Origin: Protula sp. h YS-2021
Lineage: Eukaryota > Annelida > Polychaeta > Sabellida > Serpulidae
Assembly: GCA_949752745.1 (NCBI GenBank)
Contig: OX457031.1
Location: 45,589,257 to 45,653,256, forward strand
DNA: 64,000 nucleotides
Direction of reading: 5' to 3'
The translations under genes and the position numbers were made by a program. Positions 1-17,245 of this stretch are shown in pieces (the first letter of the stretch is position 1; every line of letters begins with the position of its first letter). The notes beneath the pieces are model-generated. The model saw only the letters and a list, made by a program, of their open reading frames with translations, did not search any database and was not told the origin of the DNA.

Positions 1-36
1 GGACTAAAAAAAAAAAAAAAGATTTTGCAGTACGTG

Positions 37-160
37 TTCCAGTCAGGTCTGAGAGGTGGGCTTACGGTATGCCTTTTTATTCGGGTCTTGAAGGTGGTCG
101 TTACAAAAAGGCTTTACTGTACATCTTTTTATCCGGTTCTGGAATGTGATCGCTACATCA
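37..160 (+). repeat. Family C ~61-bp tandem module (copy 1)
   Basis: Two to three degenerate units around 'ATCCGGGTCTGGAAGGTGG...CTACA...TTTTACTGTA'. The same module recurs at 2440-2700, 33110-33360, 50160-50230 and 51290-51545. Confidence 0.75.
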
Positions 161-500
161 CCAATACCCTATTTCATTTATTTTTTTTTTTTCCTTGTTT
201 CGCTTACCGTCTGCTCTCTCTTCCCCCCTCTCCCGCTCGCTAACGTAGGGACGACACTAAACGCGACCTTAAACCATTTACCCCTTTCGCGGCAACCAAA
301 GTGCAGTTACATCCTTGATATAAGCCTTATCTTCCTGCATTTTCATCAGCCAAAAAGCACCAGAACGGGCAGGCTTCATAACTGTGGGGATGGTGGGAAG
401 GAGGAGGGGGCGGGGAAGAAGGATTGGGCTTTTTCATGCGCAAATGGTGAGTTCTTTTTCATAACACAAGATAGCGGATGATTCCTTTAAATAGTGAAAA

Positions 501-1421
501 ACTAGTGCCAGTGCACATAAACACGAGTACAGGCTTCTATCAAACACTTACACAGGAAGGGTTTTTACCTGTCCAAAACAGTCCAAAACTAAAACAACTA
601 AACTTCTATGGTTCAAAAGACACTTATTCGAGGTGCTTATTACTATTAATTAACAAAAAATAATCTTGAGGCATTTTATGCATCATTTTGCCATTAATAT
701 TTCTTAAATTGTTTATTATGTACACAATATTTACACAATGTTTATGCATAAGTCGTATAATTTCACAGTAAAGAAACTTACCTTATATGCAATAGTTACG
801 ACACTGGAGCATCAAGATATTAAGCAGATGTGGAGTCATCTCCATCCACCCCCAGAGCAGTATACGGTGGCAAAGGGATTATATCGCGCAAGAGGCACTC
901 CGAGAGAAGCCAATGTAGTGAGAGATTAGGATTCAGATTCAGGATTAAAGTGCGCTCTGAATTTTGGGTGTTAAATAAACAGCAATCGAACTCTTCGGAC
1001 ACGCATTATTTAGATAGTGGTGGGGTGGACTGTTTGCTGATGTGACATTTGCGACTCGCACAGCATTGTGGACTGATAGCGTTTTCAGGGGTGGACTGTT
1101 TGCTGATGTGACATTTGCGACTCACACAGCAATGTGGACTGAAAGTGTTTTCATAAGCAGAAACGTTAAGTTAAAAAACAAACAGGGAAATGTTTGAATG
1201 AGCAGAGAAACGCGTTTTATATATTTGAATAGTTTAAATTTGACAGCATAGTTTCGGACCGTTTCGGACAGTCTAAAATTGTTTTGGACAGGACGGCAAA
1301 AACCTGGTTTTTACCAGGGGTTTTTACCACCGTGTCCAAAACTTGCCAACCCTGCACTTACAATCGAAACATTTTTTTTTTTTTTTTTTTTTTTGTAAAC
1401 AAAAACAAATGTCTCTCCGAC
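501..1421 (+). repeat. Family C fragment with 5' signature and ATGTCTC motif
   Basis: A degraded 5' signature (ACTAG...TGCCAGTGCAC) at 501 and, at 1393-1421, the palindromic GTAAACAAAAAC stretch plus ATGTCTCTCCGAC, also seen at 51095-51207. The two parts are about 800 bp further apart than in the full copy, so the copy is rearranged. Confidence 0.5.
1022..1155 (+). repeat. 67-bp tandem duplication
   Basis: Two copies of a unit starting GGTGGACTGTTTGCTGATGT, at 1023 and 1090, differing by a few bases. Confidence 0.9.
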
Positions 1422-1509
1422 TAAACTCATAATACCCGAATAAATATTTTCCATTTTTCTTTTTATTGAAATAAAAAATTCATTCATGCAAACATAACGA
1501 AACAAACAT

Positions 1510-1904
1510 TCCCCACAGGCCCCCCATCAGTTAAACACGGCCATCAATAGTCAAGCAAGAGCTGAAATTTTTCCAAGTCCAGTTGGTTCATTTTCCTTGG
1601 ACGAACCTGGCCAATTTACAATACCGATATGTGTTTGCTCCCATAGAAGCTACATACTAAGTTTCATGAAAATCCTTGCAGGAGTTTTTAAGTTATCGTG
1701 TTAACAAGGTCACACAATAGTCAATCAAGAGTTGAAATTCCGTGTTTGTTCCCATAGAAGCTACATACCAAATTTCATGAAAATCCTTGCAGGAGTTTTT
1801 AAGTTACCGTGTTAACAAGCTCTTGATGACAGACCGACAGACAGACCGACAGATCGACTCGCGGTCGATCGCATATATTCCCCACAGGTTCCACCTGTGG
1901 GGAA
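1510..1904 (+). mobile_element. Family B non-autonomous element with 3' terminal hairpin (copy 1)
   Basis: Begins TTCCCCACAGG (1510-1520) and ends with the perfect hairpin TTCCCCACAGG-TTCCA-CCTGTGGGGAA (1878-1904). The inside has two degenerate ~150-bp units and a GACAGACCGACAGAC tail followed by CGGTCGATCG. No coding capacity. The design resembles Helentron-type non-autonomous elements. Confidence 0.75.
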
Positions 1905-1921
1905 AAAATCATAATTCAACG

Positions 1922-2336
1922 TCAAAAATAAAAATATATCTGAATAACTAGATGCTCGAGAAGCACGAATCCGCCGAAGCAATTTGTACTTCCAAAATTC
2001 CTTGTCACTGCACTGTACAAGGATTGGAAGTACCCCTGGGCAAAATTTGAAACGAATCTATCCACTAATAAATGCGCTAGGCGCGTGAGATTGACTGCAG
2101 TATATGCTAACTCTAAAAACACACTTTCGAAATGTTTAAAAATTTACCATTTTGTCAATTTCTGTTGTATTTCAAAAATTTTTAATTACTCTACTGCATA
2201 AGGGTTGGAACCACCCCTAGGTAAAATTTCAAACGAATCCATATACTAATAAATTCTCTAGGCGCGTGAGACTGAAAGTGCACAGACAGACGGACAGAGT
2301 GAAAACTATATCCGTCCCCCGGCGGATAAATATATC
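1922..2336 (+). mobile_element. Family A ~170-bp core repeat element (diverged copy)
   Basis: Two diverged units with CATTTTGTCAATTT, CAAATTTGAAACGAATC-like blocks and GGCGCGTGAGA, followed by a GACAGACGGACAGA tail and ACTATATCCGTCCCCCGGCGGA. Same family as 47301-48514. Confidence 0.7.
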
Positions 2337-2439
2337 TCATACACCCTGAAGTCGATTGAGTATTACTTTATCCCATTACTGAACCGGGAAGAGGGGAGGG
2401 GGTACGCAACTTGACCTGTGGATATCTCAATGCTCTTTT

Positions 2440-2870
2440 TCCAGGCACAGGGGTTTTATCTGGGTCTGAAAGATGGCCACTTCAGAGAGGTTTACGGTAC
2501 GCCTCGTTGGCCGAGTCTAGAAGGTGGTCACTAAAAGAGGTTTTACCGTGCGTCTTTGTTATCCGGGTCCGGATGGTGGTCACTACCAACAGGATTTATT
2601 TTACGGTTTTTTCCGGGTCTGGAAGGTGGCCACTAAAATAGGTTTTACTGGAAAGTGGTCGCTAAAACAGGTTTTGCGGCATCTACTTGTAATCCGGGGG
2701 GAGGGCTGGTGATGACATCATACACCTTTCTTAACTTTCCATACGAGTTTGATGTTTAACAAAAACATCTTATCCAAGTTTGACATCGATCCGACTTTCC
2801 GCTGTCGAGATATTTTACTTGATAAGAGATCACTTTTTTACGTAATGACGTCATATGCTTCTGTCCCAAG
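2440..2870 (+). repeat. Family C tandem module and CRE-containing part (copy 2)
   Basis: Three to four degenerate 61-bp units, then TTTACGTAATGACGTCATATG near 2838-2858, as in the array at 52573-53342. Confidence 0.65.
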
Positions 2871-4015
2871 AAGCAGAGGAACACTACATCCTGTCAGCAA
2901 GCAACGGCACGACTGTCAGCCTGAAACAGCCGCCTTCTAAACAAATCAATAGGCAAATGGAATGCTTGTTTATATGGTCATTTATATCATGCCACATTAT
3001 CCGAAACAACCGCACCACTGACCTACATAATGTTCATCCGCAATATGGCGGCAAAAACCAAAGGATGCGCCTGGCGCATCTAGAGCGCGTACCTCTACTG
3101 CTTTACCATTGGACGAGCCACTGATCAACCCATATATTGGGGCTTGGATGTCTGCCTGTACCGGCAGCCTTCTCAGGTCCTCTCTTTCTCATTAAAGGAA
3201 AAGCAGTAACATACCACAAATTTGTCTCCCGTTTATAACAAGGTTTAAGCCATTGTCGTATGATTCACCTTTGTTACAACACTCACAGCTTCCGAACCGG
3301 AGCGGCATCTAATGCCACCGCAAACGGGTTATCACTTAAACAAACTGGAATAATGGGGAGCTGGTCGAGTACTTGACATTCAAAAAAAGTAATAATAAAG
3401 ATATCCGAGTTTCAACAGCCAGAATTTAGCGCATCACCTCTGGTTATATATCGACCACTGGACTGGCCATGATACTATCAAATGTTTAGGTTCACTCCGA
3501 AGGGTTCCGAGTCGGCGGTATGGACGGTTTGTGGCGTACTTGTCACCCCCTTATTGTTGAGTAATTCTGTACAAACTGATACTCTAGCTTATTAGATGGA
3601 AATAAGCTTGTTAAAACCAGCTTGCCAAAAACCACATTTAGTTGTGCTCAGTCGGCTCGAGAAAAAATCGCAAGAAAAAAATGTAAAATGAAGCAGTACG
3701 AAAAATTTTGCCTTTCTTTTTGTGACACTACGGCTACGCACACTACATCAAGCAGACTTCATACAGGAAGTGAAATATAAACGGAAATACAAACTGTCCC
3801 TAATCTCAAACCTGACCCTTAAGCTTACCCTAACCCTTTACACTAATACTGACAACTAATGCTTAAAAGTGAAACATGAAATTCGACCGGAGCACCTCGA
3901 ACACTTTAGACGAAATGTGGCATAGAGGTCTAACCGAGATACGCCACAAATTCAACAAGGTGCTGTTCAACACATTGACATTTTACAACAAAGAAATCTA
4001 GAGGGTGAGGCTTAC
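2871..4015. other. No gene or clear element recognised
   Basis: Presumed AGPS intron. I looked for the next AGPS exon on the minus strand and found none. A tRNA-like patch at 3061-3125 does not fold as a tRNA. Confidence 0.5.
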
Positions 4016-9229
<5,214 letters not shown>

Positions 9230-9675
9230 ACAGTATATTTTTGAATATATAGGGTTTTATTGGTCTACGGTGAATAGTAAAACAGATACAGCCTGGACAA
9301 ACTTGCCTGAAATACAACAAAGTCTAAATTGTGAAAAATCGCCAAAATCACATTTTTTGAAGACATTCAAAAATACCTGACGTTGCACAACTACACTTTA
9401 TATACTTTCTACCTGTAGGGTTGTATTTGTCTACGATGAATAGTAACAAAGATACAGCCTGTACAAACTTGTTCTGAAAAAACGACAAAGTCCAAATTTT
9501 CAAAAAAAAATCGCCAAAAATTACATTTTTGGAAAAATTAAAAATTAACCTTACATTGCACAACTACACGTTAGATACTTTCTTGCTGTAGGGTTTTACT
9601 AATCTCTGAGGAATAGTGGACGGACGGGCACGAGACGTTCCTATATCCCCCGCCCCCGGCTAGGGCGGTGGTGGA
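9230..9675 (+). repeat. ~170-bp tandem-core element, family E
   Basis: GTAGGGTTNTA...GTCTACG blocks at about 9249, 9416 and 9589 (spacing 167 and 173), followed by GGACGGACGGGCACGAGACG and a C/G-rich palindromic end (CCCGCCCCC...GGGCGGTGG). Confidence 0.75.
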
Positions 9676-10759
9676 CAAAAAACTGAATTCTGAGTTTCAA
9701 ACTCACCTAAGCATTTGCTCAACATACGTGTTTGAGCTATACCACATCGAAAACTGTTCAATACCTTTCCTGTGGGGGGCGGTAGGGTGGATTTTTGTTT
9801 GCATAATTTAAATTATTGAAATAAAGTAATTCAAACATATATGGTGAGAAATAAAATGCTAACAGCCTCTTAGTCAACTTTAATTAATTTTAAGACACCT
9901 CAATGCTGGCTCAGACTCAGCACAGTCTACAATAATTTCGATTTAAATTTCACTTGTTGAATAAGCAAATCCCGTAAATTTGAGTTTGTGCGCGAGTTTG
10001 AGTCATGTTACTGAATACGGGTGCAGGAGCTTAATGTATCGGCAAGAATTGCCAAAATTATTCAGAACTAAGGACTAACAACTTATGCAAGCCTTTTTTT
10101 TCATTTGGCTGAGTATTCAGAAGATACTGTTGTATTTAGATCCCGTATGCTGTTTCGATCTCTCAAAAATTTGTTGGTCGTTAAGATCGGTCTTTATAAT
10201 TTCACGAAATTTTTGATTTTTTGACAGAGTATCTAAGGAGAATTCGATGAGTAGTTCGAGGAAAAAATGAACTGCTCTAATAGTTAGTGGTTGTGTAACT
10301 TAGTTGGTGGGTGAGTGATGTTTTTCACGGTGTGAGATAATCTTGGACATGCCAATAAATAACAATCACTATTTCAATATTTTATAAAGCGTCATTGAGC
10401 GAAGTTATTTCAACAGATAAATTTCCAACTTTGCCTAAAATTGATTGGTAATTTTTGTGTTGTCGTGCCAGTTTAATTCTACCGATGGAAACCAAAAATG
10501 AAACCCTAACGTTTTTAAATGGTTGAGTCCTTTCTAAAAGTTGGTCGATCACGTGGTTTATGTTACTCTGTTAAGAACAAACTGCGGATTAAAATCCAAG
10601 AAAGCGGCTGATAGCCACTTTGAATTTTCTGATCGATGTAGGATGGACTGCGAAACCAACTCCGACCGTGCGTTCGGACTGGTTAAGTGTTGTGTATAAT
10701 CTGAAAATGATCAGTCAAGCAGTTTTCAACCCCGCCGATCTTGTCGGACTTGGTTAGTC
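9676..10759. other. No gene or clear element recognised
   Basis: AT-rich sequence with no open frame of coding character on either strand. Confidence 0.5.
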
Positions 10760-11390
10760 GTATCACTATAGGGGGCATGAATGTATGTGCGTATGTTAAA
10801 CTTTTTCTTTAAAATGCTACTCCTCCTACAGTTTTGCTCCAAATTTGATATTAAGCAGGAATGTTTCCTGGGTGGCCCCCCACCTGGCTACTACTTTTTT
10901 GACGATTGACCAAAAACTGACAAAATAGCGGCACTTTTTGTACCCGTTTTCACCCATTTTTAAAAATACTAATCCTCCTACAGTTTTACTCCAATCGTTT
11001 AGATCTTACGCAGGGACGTTCCCCACGGGTTCGCCAAAAACTGCCGAAATGGCGGAACTTTAAAGTTTGGCAAAAACCGGAATAAATGGTAATAAATAAC
11101 TGAATTGCCAAACCATTCATTTCTCTCAGTCTTTTTCAAATAGATATGAAATTTTAATCGAAAGTTTCTCAGAAGCTTCTCCGCCTGGACTTTGCTTTTT
11201 TTCGCAAATGACCAAAAATGCCGAAATGGTGGAATTTTACAAATTTTGTAAAATTGTGTAAATGTCGGTAAATACGTGAATCTTCAAAACCCAATCTCTT
11301 TAACACCCCTTTTCGGTTAGCTTCCACCCGGGAAAACTCGTTTTTGTGTATTAAAATTATGAAAAAATTGGCAACCATTTGGATTGTCCT
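10760..11390 (+). repeat. Diverged ~160-bp tandem repeats
   Basis: CTNCTCCTACAGTTTTNCTCCAA occurs near 10821 and 10974, and related AAAAACTGCCGAAATGG blocks near 11036 and 11214. Probably another tandem-core element. Confidence 0.6.
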
Positions 11391-11639
11391 TTTCACCCGA
11401 AAAGCAGCCCGAGCGAGATTTTCAGATGGTCAATCTAGGTTTAGAATTTGATAACGATCCGTAAAGCTATTAATGAGTTCTCATGTTTTTAAGAAATGGA
11501 AAAAATCCGAAAAATCGGCTGCCGAATTTTATGATCGATCTGCAAATTACATGGACCGTGATTTCGAACTGATCAAACAGTGTTTAAAATCTGGTTAGTT
11601 TTTGATTTGTCGAAGGAAAATTCAATATGGTGACCATTG

Positions 11640-11960
11640 TGACCACAAAACTGGGTCATGGTCAAAATGTTAGTGCCCACAGAAGCTACACACCAAGTGT
11701 CAATAAATTCCTTGCAGTTGTTCTTAAGATATCGTGTTAACAATAGTCAATCGTGTTAACAATAGTCAATCAAGAGCTGGTCCATTTTCCTTCGACGAAC
11801 CTGGCCCGTTTACAGTGTCGATCTGTGTTTGTTCCCATAGAAGCTACATATCAAGTTTCATTAAATCCTTGCAGCAGTTTTTAAGTTATTGTCTTAACAA
11901 GCTCTTGATGATAGACCGACAGACCGACACACGGTCGATCGCATATATTCCCCACACGTT
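11640..11960 (+). mobile_element. Family B element (copy 2, diverged)
   Basis: Shares AGTCAATCAAGAGCTG, CCTTCGACGAACCTGGCCC, GTTCCCATAGAAGCTACATA and GACAGACCGACA-CACGGTCGATCGCATATATTCC with copy 1. The closing hairpin is decayed. Confidence 0.7.
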
Positions 11961-13245
11961 CTACTGCAGACAAAACAGAACTAAATTTTGCAATTGTACT
12001 CCAGTATCTTCGGAATTTATATTTAAACAAGAATGTCCGTGGACATTGCGCTTATTACACTACTCAAGTCATTACAAAAGTGAACGGAGAAACCGACCAA
12101 TTCTGACAAAATTTAAGATTTGTTAAAACGCCTCTTGGGCAAAGTGATACATGGGACGAACAGCATTTTTTGTGTGTGTGTTTCTCTTAAAGCTATCCGT
12201 TTATTTAGCCAGTTTTTGCCCAACCGATAATAAGAGCACTACAACTCCATTATACCTTTTAGTATTATTACGCACCTTGAGCAACACTAAGAATATAGCA
12301 GACAAGCAAAATCCACAAAATAAAAAATAAATTGAATCTTTATTGGGGTTTGAGCTCGCAATCTCTTGATTTGTATATGTGAGAACGCAAAATACTGCTT
12401 CTATGGGGGCAGAACTATAAATGTGGCCTGTAAAACCTATAAAGGGCGACAATGAAAAAAAATCGGCTTCCACAGAGTCTGAACTAGTCCAACGCCTTAG
12501 CTACTTGAGCTATCAAGGCAAGTCGTCAGGCGACTGAAGAACAGAAATCTTTGGCGATATGACTCACTTTGTTCAAATCGCCAAACAAAATACACGCCTG
12601 ATGCAGGAACTTGAGGAAAACACTTGTAGGACGAGTGCACTTTTTTCACCAAAGCACCAAAAACAAATACAAACTGTGTGGAGAATCACTGGAGAACATT
12701 CCTGCCAAATTTTAATTTCAAAACAATCGGACTAGAAATGTAAGAAGAGTAGTATTTTGAATAACTGCTCACACACATAACGCCGGACAACAGATTCCCA
12801 ATCAGTGATGAGGCTAGCCCAGCAACGAGAGTCGGCTGGACTAAAAGCATGGAATAAATTAGTTTAAATTTTACAGCTATACAGAATAAATTTACTCACA
12901 TTTGTGCATCGAGTAGTTAACTGAACACATTTTATAGCATTACATAACGCCTAAACTTAAATTTTGCTCAATTGAATTTGACATTATGGTACATAAGTCA
13001 AATAACAATTTTGTTCTGAGACTTTTTGGGTTAGAGGGCAAATCCCATTATAACCCACAATAACTAAGACTCTCTACTCGAAAAAATGCGCCAAAATTCT
13101 TCCCAGTTCGCTTTTAAAGAAAGGATCGCTGGTTTATGCTTTGGTGCCTGAACCGTGAGCCAAAAGATCCACAGCTTGGGAGATTTGGCATGATCATTTC
13201 AATTACTCGATCTGGGACCCTTCCTGTCCAAGGAAGATAGAAAGG
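11961..13245. other. No gene recognised
   Basis: AT-rich sequence. The minus-strand frame at 12201-12473 has no recognisable motif and ordinary AT-rich composition. Confidence 0.5.
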
Positions 13246-13254
13246 GTCCGCGGG
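13246..13254 (+). repeat. Target site duplication, left copy (GTCCGCGGG)
   Basis: Identical to 14110-14118 on the far side of the foldback-like element. Confidence 0.75.
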
Positions 13255-14109
13255 GGGAGGAAGACAACTCACCCAAAAACCAACTCACCCAAAAAATCTT
13301 GGACAACTCACCCAAAATCTTGGACGACTCACCCAAAATTTTGGACAACTCACCCAATAATTTTGGACGACTCACTCAAAGTCTTGGACGACTCACCCAA
13401 AAAAATATTTTATTATTTAACCGCTAATAGGTCAGCGTTTTTCTTTCGATAATTAAACTTGCATAATTTTCGTTGAACAGATATTTAATTGCAATTTTTG
13501 CCAAATGCAAATCGCTAGGAGTCGCTCGTGTTAATCCCAGTAGTGTGACACATAGAACCTGAAAAGTAATTATAACGTGCAATTAACTAAACAATGGCCT
13601 GTTACCACTGTTGAGCTCGGAGTCGCTTAACACTTGAGGTGAACAGCTTATTAGTGATTCCCGGGGTCGTTCAGCCAGACGGCCTCTTATTTATTGGAAT
13701 ATTAATGAGATTTTTCCGGAGTCGCGCACCGAATGACATTACGACTGAATAAACTAACTTTGCTCGTATTAAATGCATTTGAGATCTGTACTGATATGTA
13801 GTTACACGCTTTAATGAACGAATGTTTCACTTAAATAAAAGTTTTGCTAAGATTTTAGGCATTTTGAAATTGTGACTAACTTCAAATACAAATTTAACTA
13901 GGGGAAAAGATGCAGCCTGAATTGTAAACATCGCTAAAACATTTTTTTAAAGCCTCTCATAAATATTTCACACCGTCTTGTAAAATTGGGTGAGTCGTCC
14001 AAGGGCTTTGGGTGAGTCGTCCAAAACTTTTGGGTGAGTCGTCCACAGGTTTTGGGTGAGTTGGTCGTGTTTTGGGTGAGTTGGTTTTTGGGTGAGTTGT
14101 CTGACATCC
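13255..14109. mobile_element. Foldback-like element with tandem-repeat TIRs and 9-bp target duplication
   Basis: The left arm (13262-13402) has about six ~24-bp repeats of GGACGACTCACCCAAAA; the right arm (13984-14103) has the same repeats inverted. The ends match as inverted repeats (both begin GG, then share GACAACTCACCC). The flanks are a direct 9-bp GTCCGCGGG (13246-13254 and 14110-14118). Drosophila FB elements also have repeat-built TIRs and 9-bp duplications. No transposase frame lies in the ~580-bp middle. Confidence 0.85.
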
Positions 14110-14118
14110 GTCCGCGGG
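14110..14118 (+). repeat. Target site duplication, right copy (GTCCGCGGG)
   Basis: Pairs with 13246-13254. Confidence 0.75.
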
Positions 14119-14675
14119 AACTTGCTAAACAATGAAACGCACTGTAACTCTGACAGTAGCCTGTAATCCTTTATATTGCACAGTAGACATTGAGAAAATG
14201 ATGTCAAGAAAGTCTCAAGATACGAGGAACTGACTTGAAGCTGTCATTGCAATAAACTCCAGGATGCTACTCACTATTTCGGAATCGGTTCCAAAGGGAA
14301 CAGGAATACCAATCCGAATACTTTCCCTGAAAATCCCCCCCCCCCCGTGGGAATATTTCCCCTATGGAAACCACGCCCCCCTTCCCCACGCTGCAACCTT
14401 TTTTTATACCTGATCGACAATTTTTGGTCGATCAAACTGAAACCTTGACGTTGCACACGTTTAGTATATATTCTTTAACTGTATTAATTTTTTAAAAGCA
14501 TCCGGCCACGGAAACTTAACGTTTCGGTGCGTACAAAATATAGCACCCCAAATGTTAACGGACGGACGAACCGATAGCAACAGCCCTCAGCAAAAATTTG
14601 GCTGGGGCCCAAAAATCACTGCAATTACAATTAATGATTCACAAGAAAGAAGCTTTGGCTGAAATTAATACCAAC

Positions 14676-15489
14676 CAGGGCTGGTATGACATATTTCGAA
14701 TGAAATATTTCTTGAAATATTTCACTGTAAAATTTCACATGTTTTGAAAGTTTTAAATAAGAAATAAGTTGGACATCAAGAATAGCAAATAGTGGCGGAT
14801 GCCTATCAACGGGCATTCATCTACTAGTAAACAATGTAGCCACAGAAATCCCGCACAGTCTATGACTTCTGAGTAACAGAGCTAGCAGTTGCTGACCTAT
14901 ATTAACCGTTGACACACCTTCTCCGGATATCTGAGCGAGTGTGTCTAATGGGAGGGGGGGGGGGGGGGGAGGCAGGAGGGTTTATAGTAACTGCTGGAAG
15001 GAGGCTCACGGCACACGGGAAAAAGGTCGGATATGTACACAACAGATAAAAAATATAGCAGACAATATGCAAGATAAACAAACAAGGAGCAACTCACGCC
15101 CGTGAGTAAGTTTGCTTCAAGTTTAGCACTGTTTGAATAGTCACCCTAATTCTGCAATTAGGCGATGTTTCCCATTTAAACGTGAAAAAACTTTGCCTTT
15201 ATTCGGTTTTACGATAAAGTGGTATGCAACTGTCCGGTTAAAAATACATAATTTTATGCAATCAACCGATTTATGCACTTAACCCTTATACGATTCAGTC
15301 ATTTTATTTAGCTTTGCATTTTTGACAGTGGTATTAGATAAATTAAATGAACAGATATTACTCGTAGCCTGGAAATGTGTTTTATCTAAGTGCTTTGAAA
15401 GATTTCAAAAATTTCAATACTTCTGAAATATTTCAAAAATTTCAAATTTCATGAAATTTTTAAAAATTTCGAAATTTTTACCAGCCTTG
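14676..15489. mobile_element. hAT-type non-autonomous element with perfect 8-bp target duplication
   Basis: Ends CAGGGCTGGTA (14676-14686) and TACCAGCCTTG (15479-15489) are inverted repeats with one mismatch. The flanks are ATACCAAC at 14668-14675 and again at 15490-15497. An 8-bp duplication and CAGGG-type ends are hAT hallmarks. The subterminal regions are full of GAAATATTTC-like palindromic repeats. 814 bp, no transposase. Contains a G run at 14949-14969. Confidence 0.88.
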
Positions 15490-15658
15490 ATACCAACAGT
15501 GCGACAAAGCAAGCACGAAATTACACTAAAAAAAAAAAAGAGAAAAGCAACAACAACAAAAAAGGTTGCAGCGGGAGGAGGGGATGCAGTATTTCCAGGT
15601 GGAGTATTCCTGGAATCCTTCCAAATACTATACAGTCTGAAATTAAGCAATAGCTAAC

Positions 15659-15890
15659 TTGGAGCTGGTCATGAATTACCGTTTCAAAATGCCAGATTAT
15701 TTCTACATCTATTGTATCGATATCTATGCTAGATCCCGACAATCCAAAAACATTCGCCAGCTTGGAACTATCAAGTAAGGAACTGGCTCCAAGAAGCGGC
15801 TGACTGCTCGGAGATCGGCTTATATAACCAGCCAACTCAGAAACATCTTCCCCGGTATTCATAAAACGTAACAGTGTAGCCAACTCTAGG
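15659..15890 (-). CDS. Candidate orphan exon, unknown protein
   Basis: Open frame with acceptor TTGTGCAG and donor GTTAGC, entry phase 2, exit phase 0, 77 codons. Encodes NTGEDVSELAGYISRSP, LLGASSLLDSSKLANVFGL and DTIDVEIIWHFETVIHDQLQ, with balanced, coding-like composition unlike its AT-rich surroundings. I do not recognise the family. Its exit phase does not fit AGPS exon a, so it is not the missing AGPS exon. It could belong to an undetected gene or a dead transposon. Confidence 0.3.
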
Positions 15891-16041
15891 CTGCACAAGG
15901 GAAGCTAGTAGCTCCAAGAAGCGGCCCGTTACTGAGGTTCCTCGTACCCGCTTCAAATCCTCGCCTTAAGCCACCTCTGTGGCAATGTGCAAAATTCCAC
16001 GACCCACAAGTTTTATTGGCATTCGCTAAAGGCCCTCAAAT

Positions 16042-16451
16042 CAGGGTTCATAGCGAAAATCAGACGTCAAACTCCAGGATTTTCAAGGACATTTGGAGGT
16101 AAAATTCCAGGATTTTCAAGGATATTTGCAGGTGAAATTCCAGAATTTTCAAGGATATTTTAAAATGAAATTCCAGGATTTTAAAGGATTTTTCCAAGAA
16201 CTTTAAAAACATTTTAAATTCAAGAATGTCGTTTATTTGTACTAAAAAAAATCGATTATCTGTATGTAGATTATGTTTTTAAATCATACACACAGGAAAA
16301 ATAGGTATATTTCATAACTTATAAAAAAATTAATTACGAATTCCAGGATTTTCAAGGATTTTTTGTCAGATTCCAGGATTTTCCATGATCCTTGAATGAT
16401 TTTGCCGAATTCCAGGATTTTCCAGGATTTCAAGGATCGCTATGAACCCTG
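16042..16451. mobile_element. hAT-type MITE with 15-bp perfect TIRs
   Basis: CAGGGTTCATAGCGA at 16042-16056 and its exact complement TCGCTATGAACCCTG at 16437-16451. Flanks CTCAAAT (left) and CTCAAAGT (right) look like an 8-bp target duplication with one lost base. The inside repeats AATTCCAGGATTTTCAAGGA many times. This matches a hAT-derived family widespread in animals. Confidence 0.88.
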
Positions 16452-17245
16452 CTCAAAGTACAACGGCAATGATATGTAACTTCTGTGTTACGCTTTCTTT
16501 GAAAGAACAAAATACTGAAATAACCACAAATCTCCCGAAATAATTGACATTTGTTTACATCCAGGGAACACGGAGCACTACGTGAAAAAGTGAGCAAATT
16601 TTGTAATTATTTACCAGGAACTATTGAATTTGTATTTCACAAGGCACGGAAGAAATTAAAAGTGAAATCTTGTATGTGAACAGAATAAAATTATACCTAA
16701 TTCTGCATCTATCAAGTATATAGTTTGCAGAAAATCATTAATCCCTTTCCATTTTTGGCCACTTTACATTTAAGCCCAGAGCATAAACAAACATTTGGTA
16801 AGTGACTGTGGAAGCCGACTTTTCCACACCCTAACAAAGAAATAAAAGATATGCAGTCCATTAAAAATTGTGCCTATTTGCAAAAAGGGTATTTTTTGCA
16901 TAAATTATCATGAATGTTTGAATAACAAGGATTCGTGCCTCAGAAGGTGTGAAGATGACCCCTATCAGCGGAACAATGTAAGGCTTTGTAGCTCTGACAC
17001 AGAGATATACGCAGTTATTTTTGGCAGAGCTGACCTGGAGCTAGGAAATCAGTTGATTTAGTTAAATTTTACAAATATTTTCTTTGCAAAAACTTGTTAT
17101 AATATAAAAGTAACATATATTAGGTAAAGTTCTTTTTACTAAATGAGAGTCTTAAATCTTAAAGGAGTCGGTTAATGTTTCGAATAAGGCCACTGGCATT
17201 TTGGAAGGCAGAAGTAGGGAACCAGCTCCAAAAATCTGCTCCCTA

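Noticed and set aside
3061..3125. tRNA-like patch on the minus strand (GGCTCGTCCAATGGTAAAGC)
   Set aside because: No cloverleaf can be drawn: no TTCGA loop at the right distance and no acceptor-stem pairing.
13262..14103. Possible CRISPR-like array (regular ~24-bp repeats)
   Set aside because: Eukaryotic context, spacers only a few bases long, and the two arrays are inverted copies forming TIRs.
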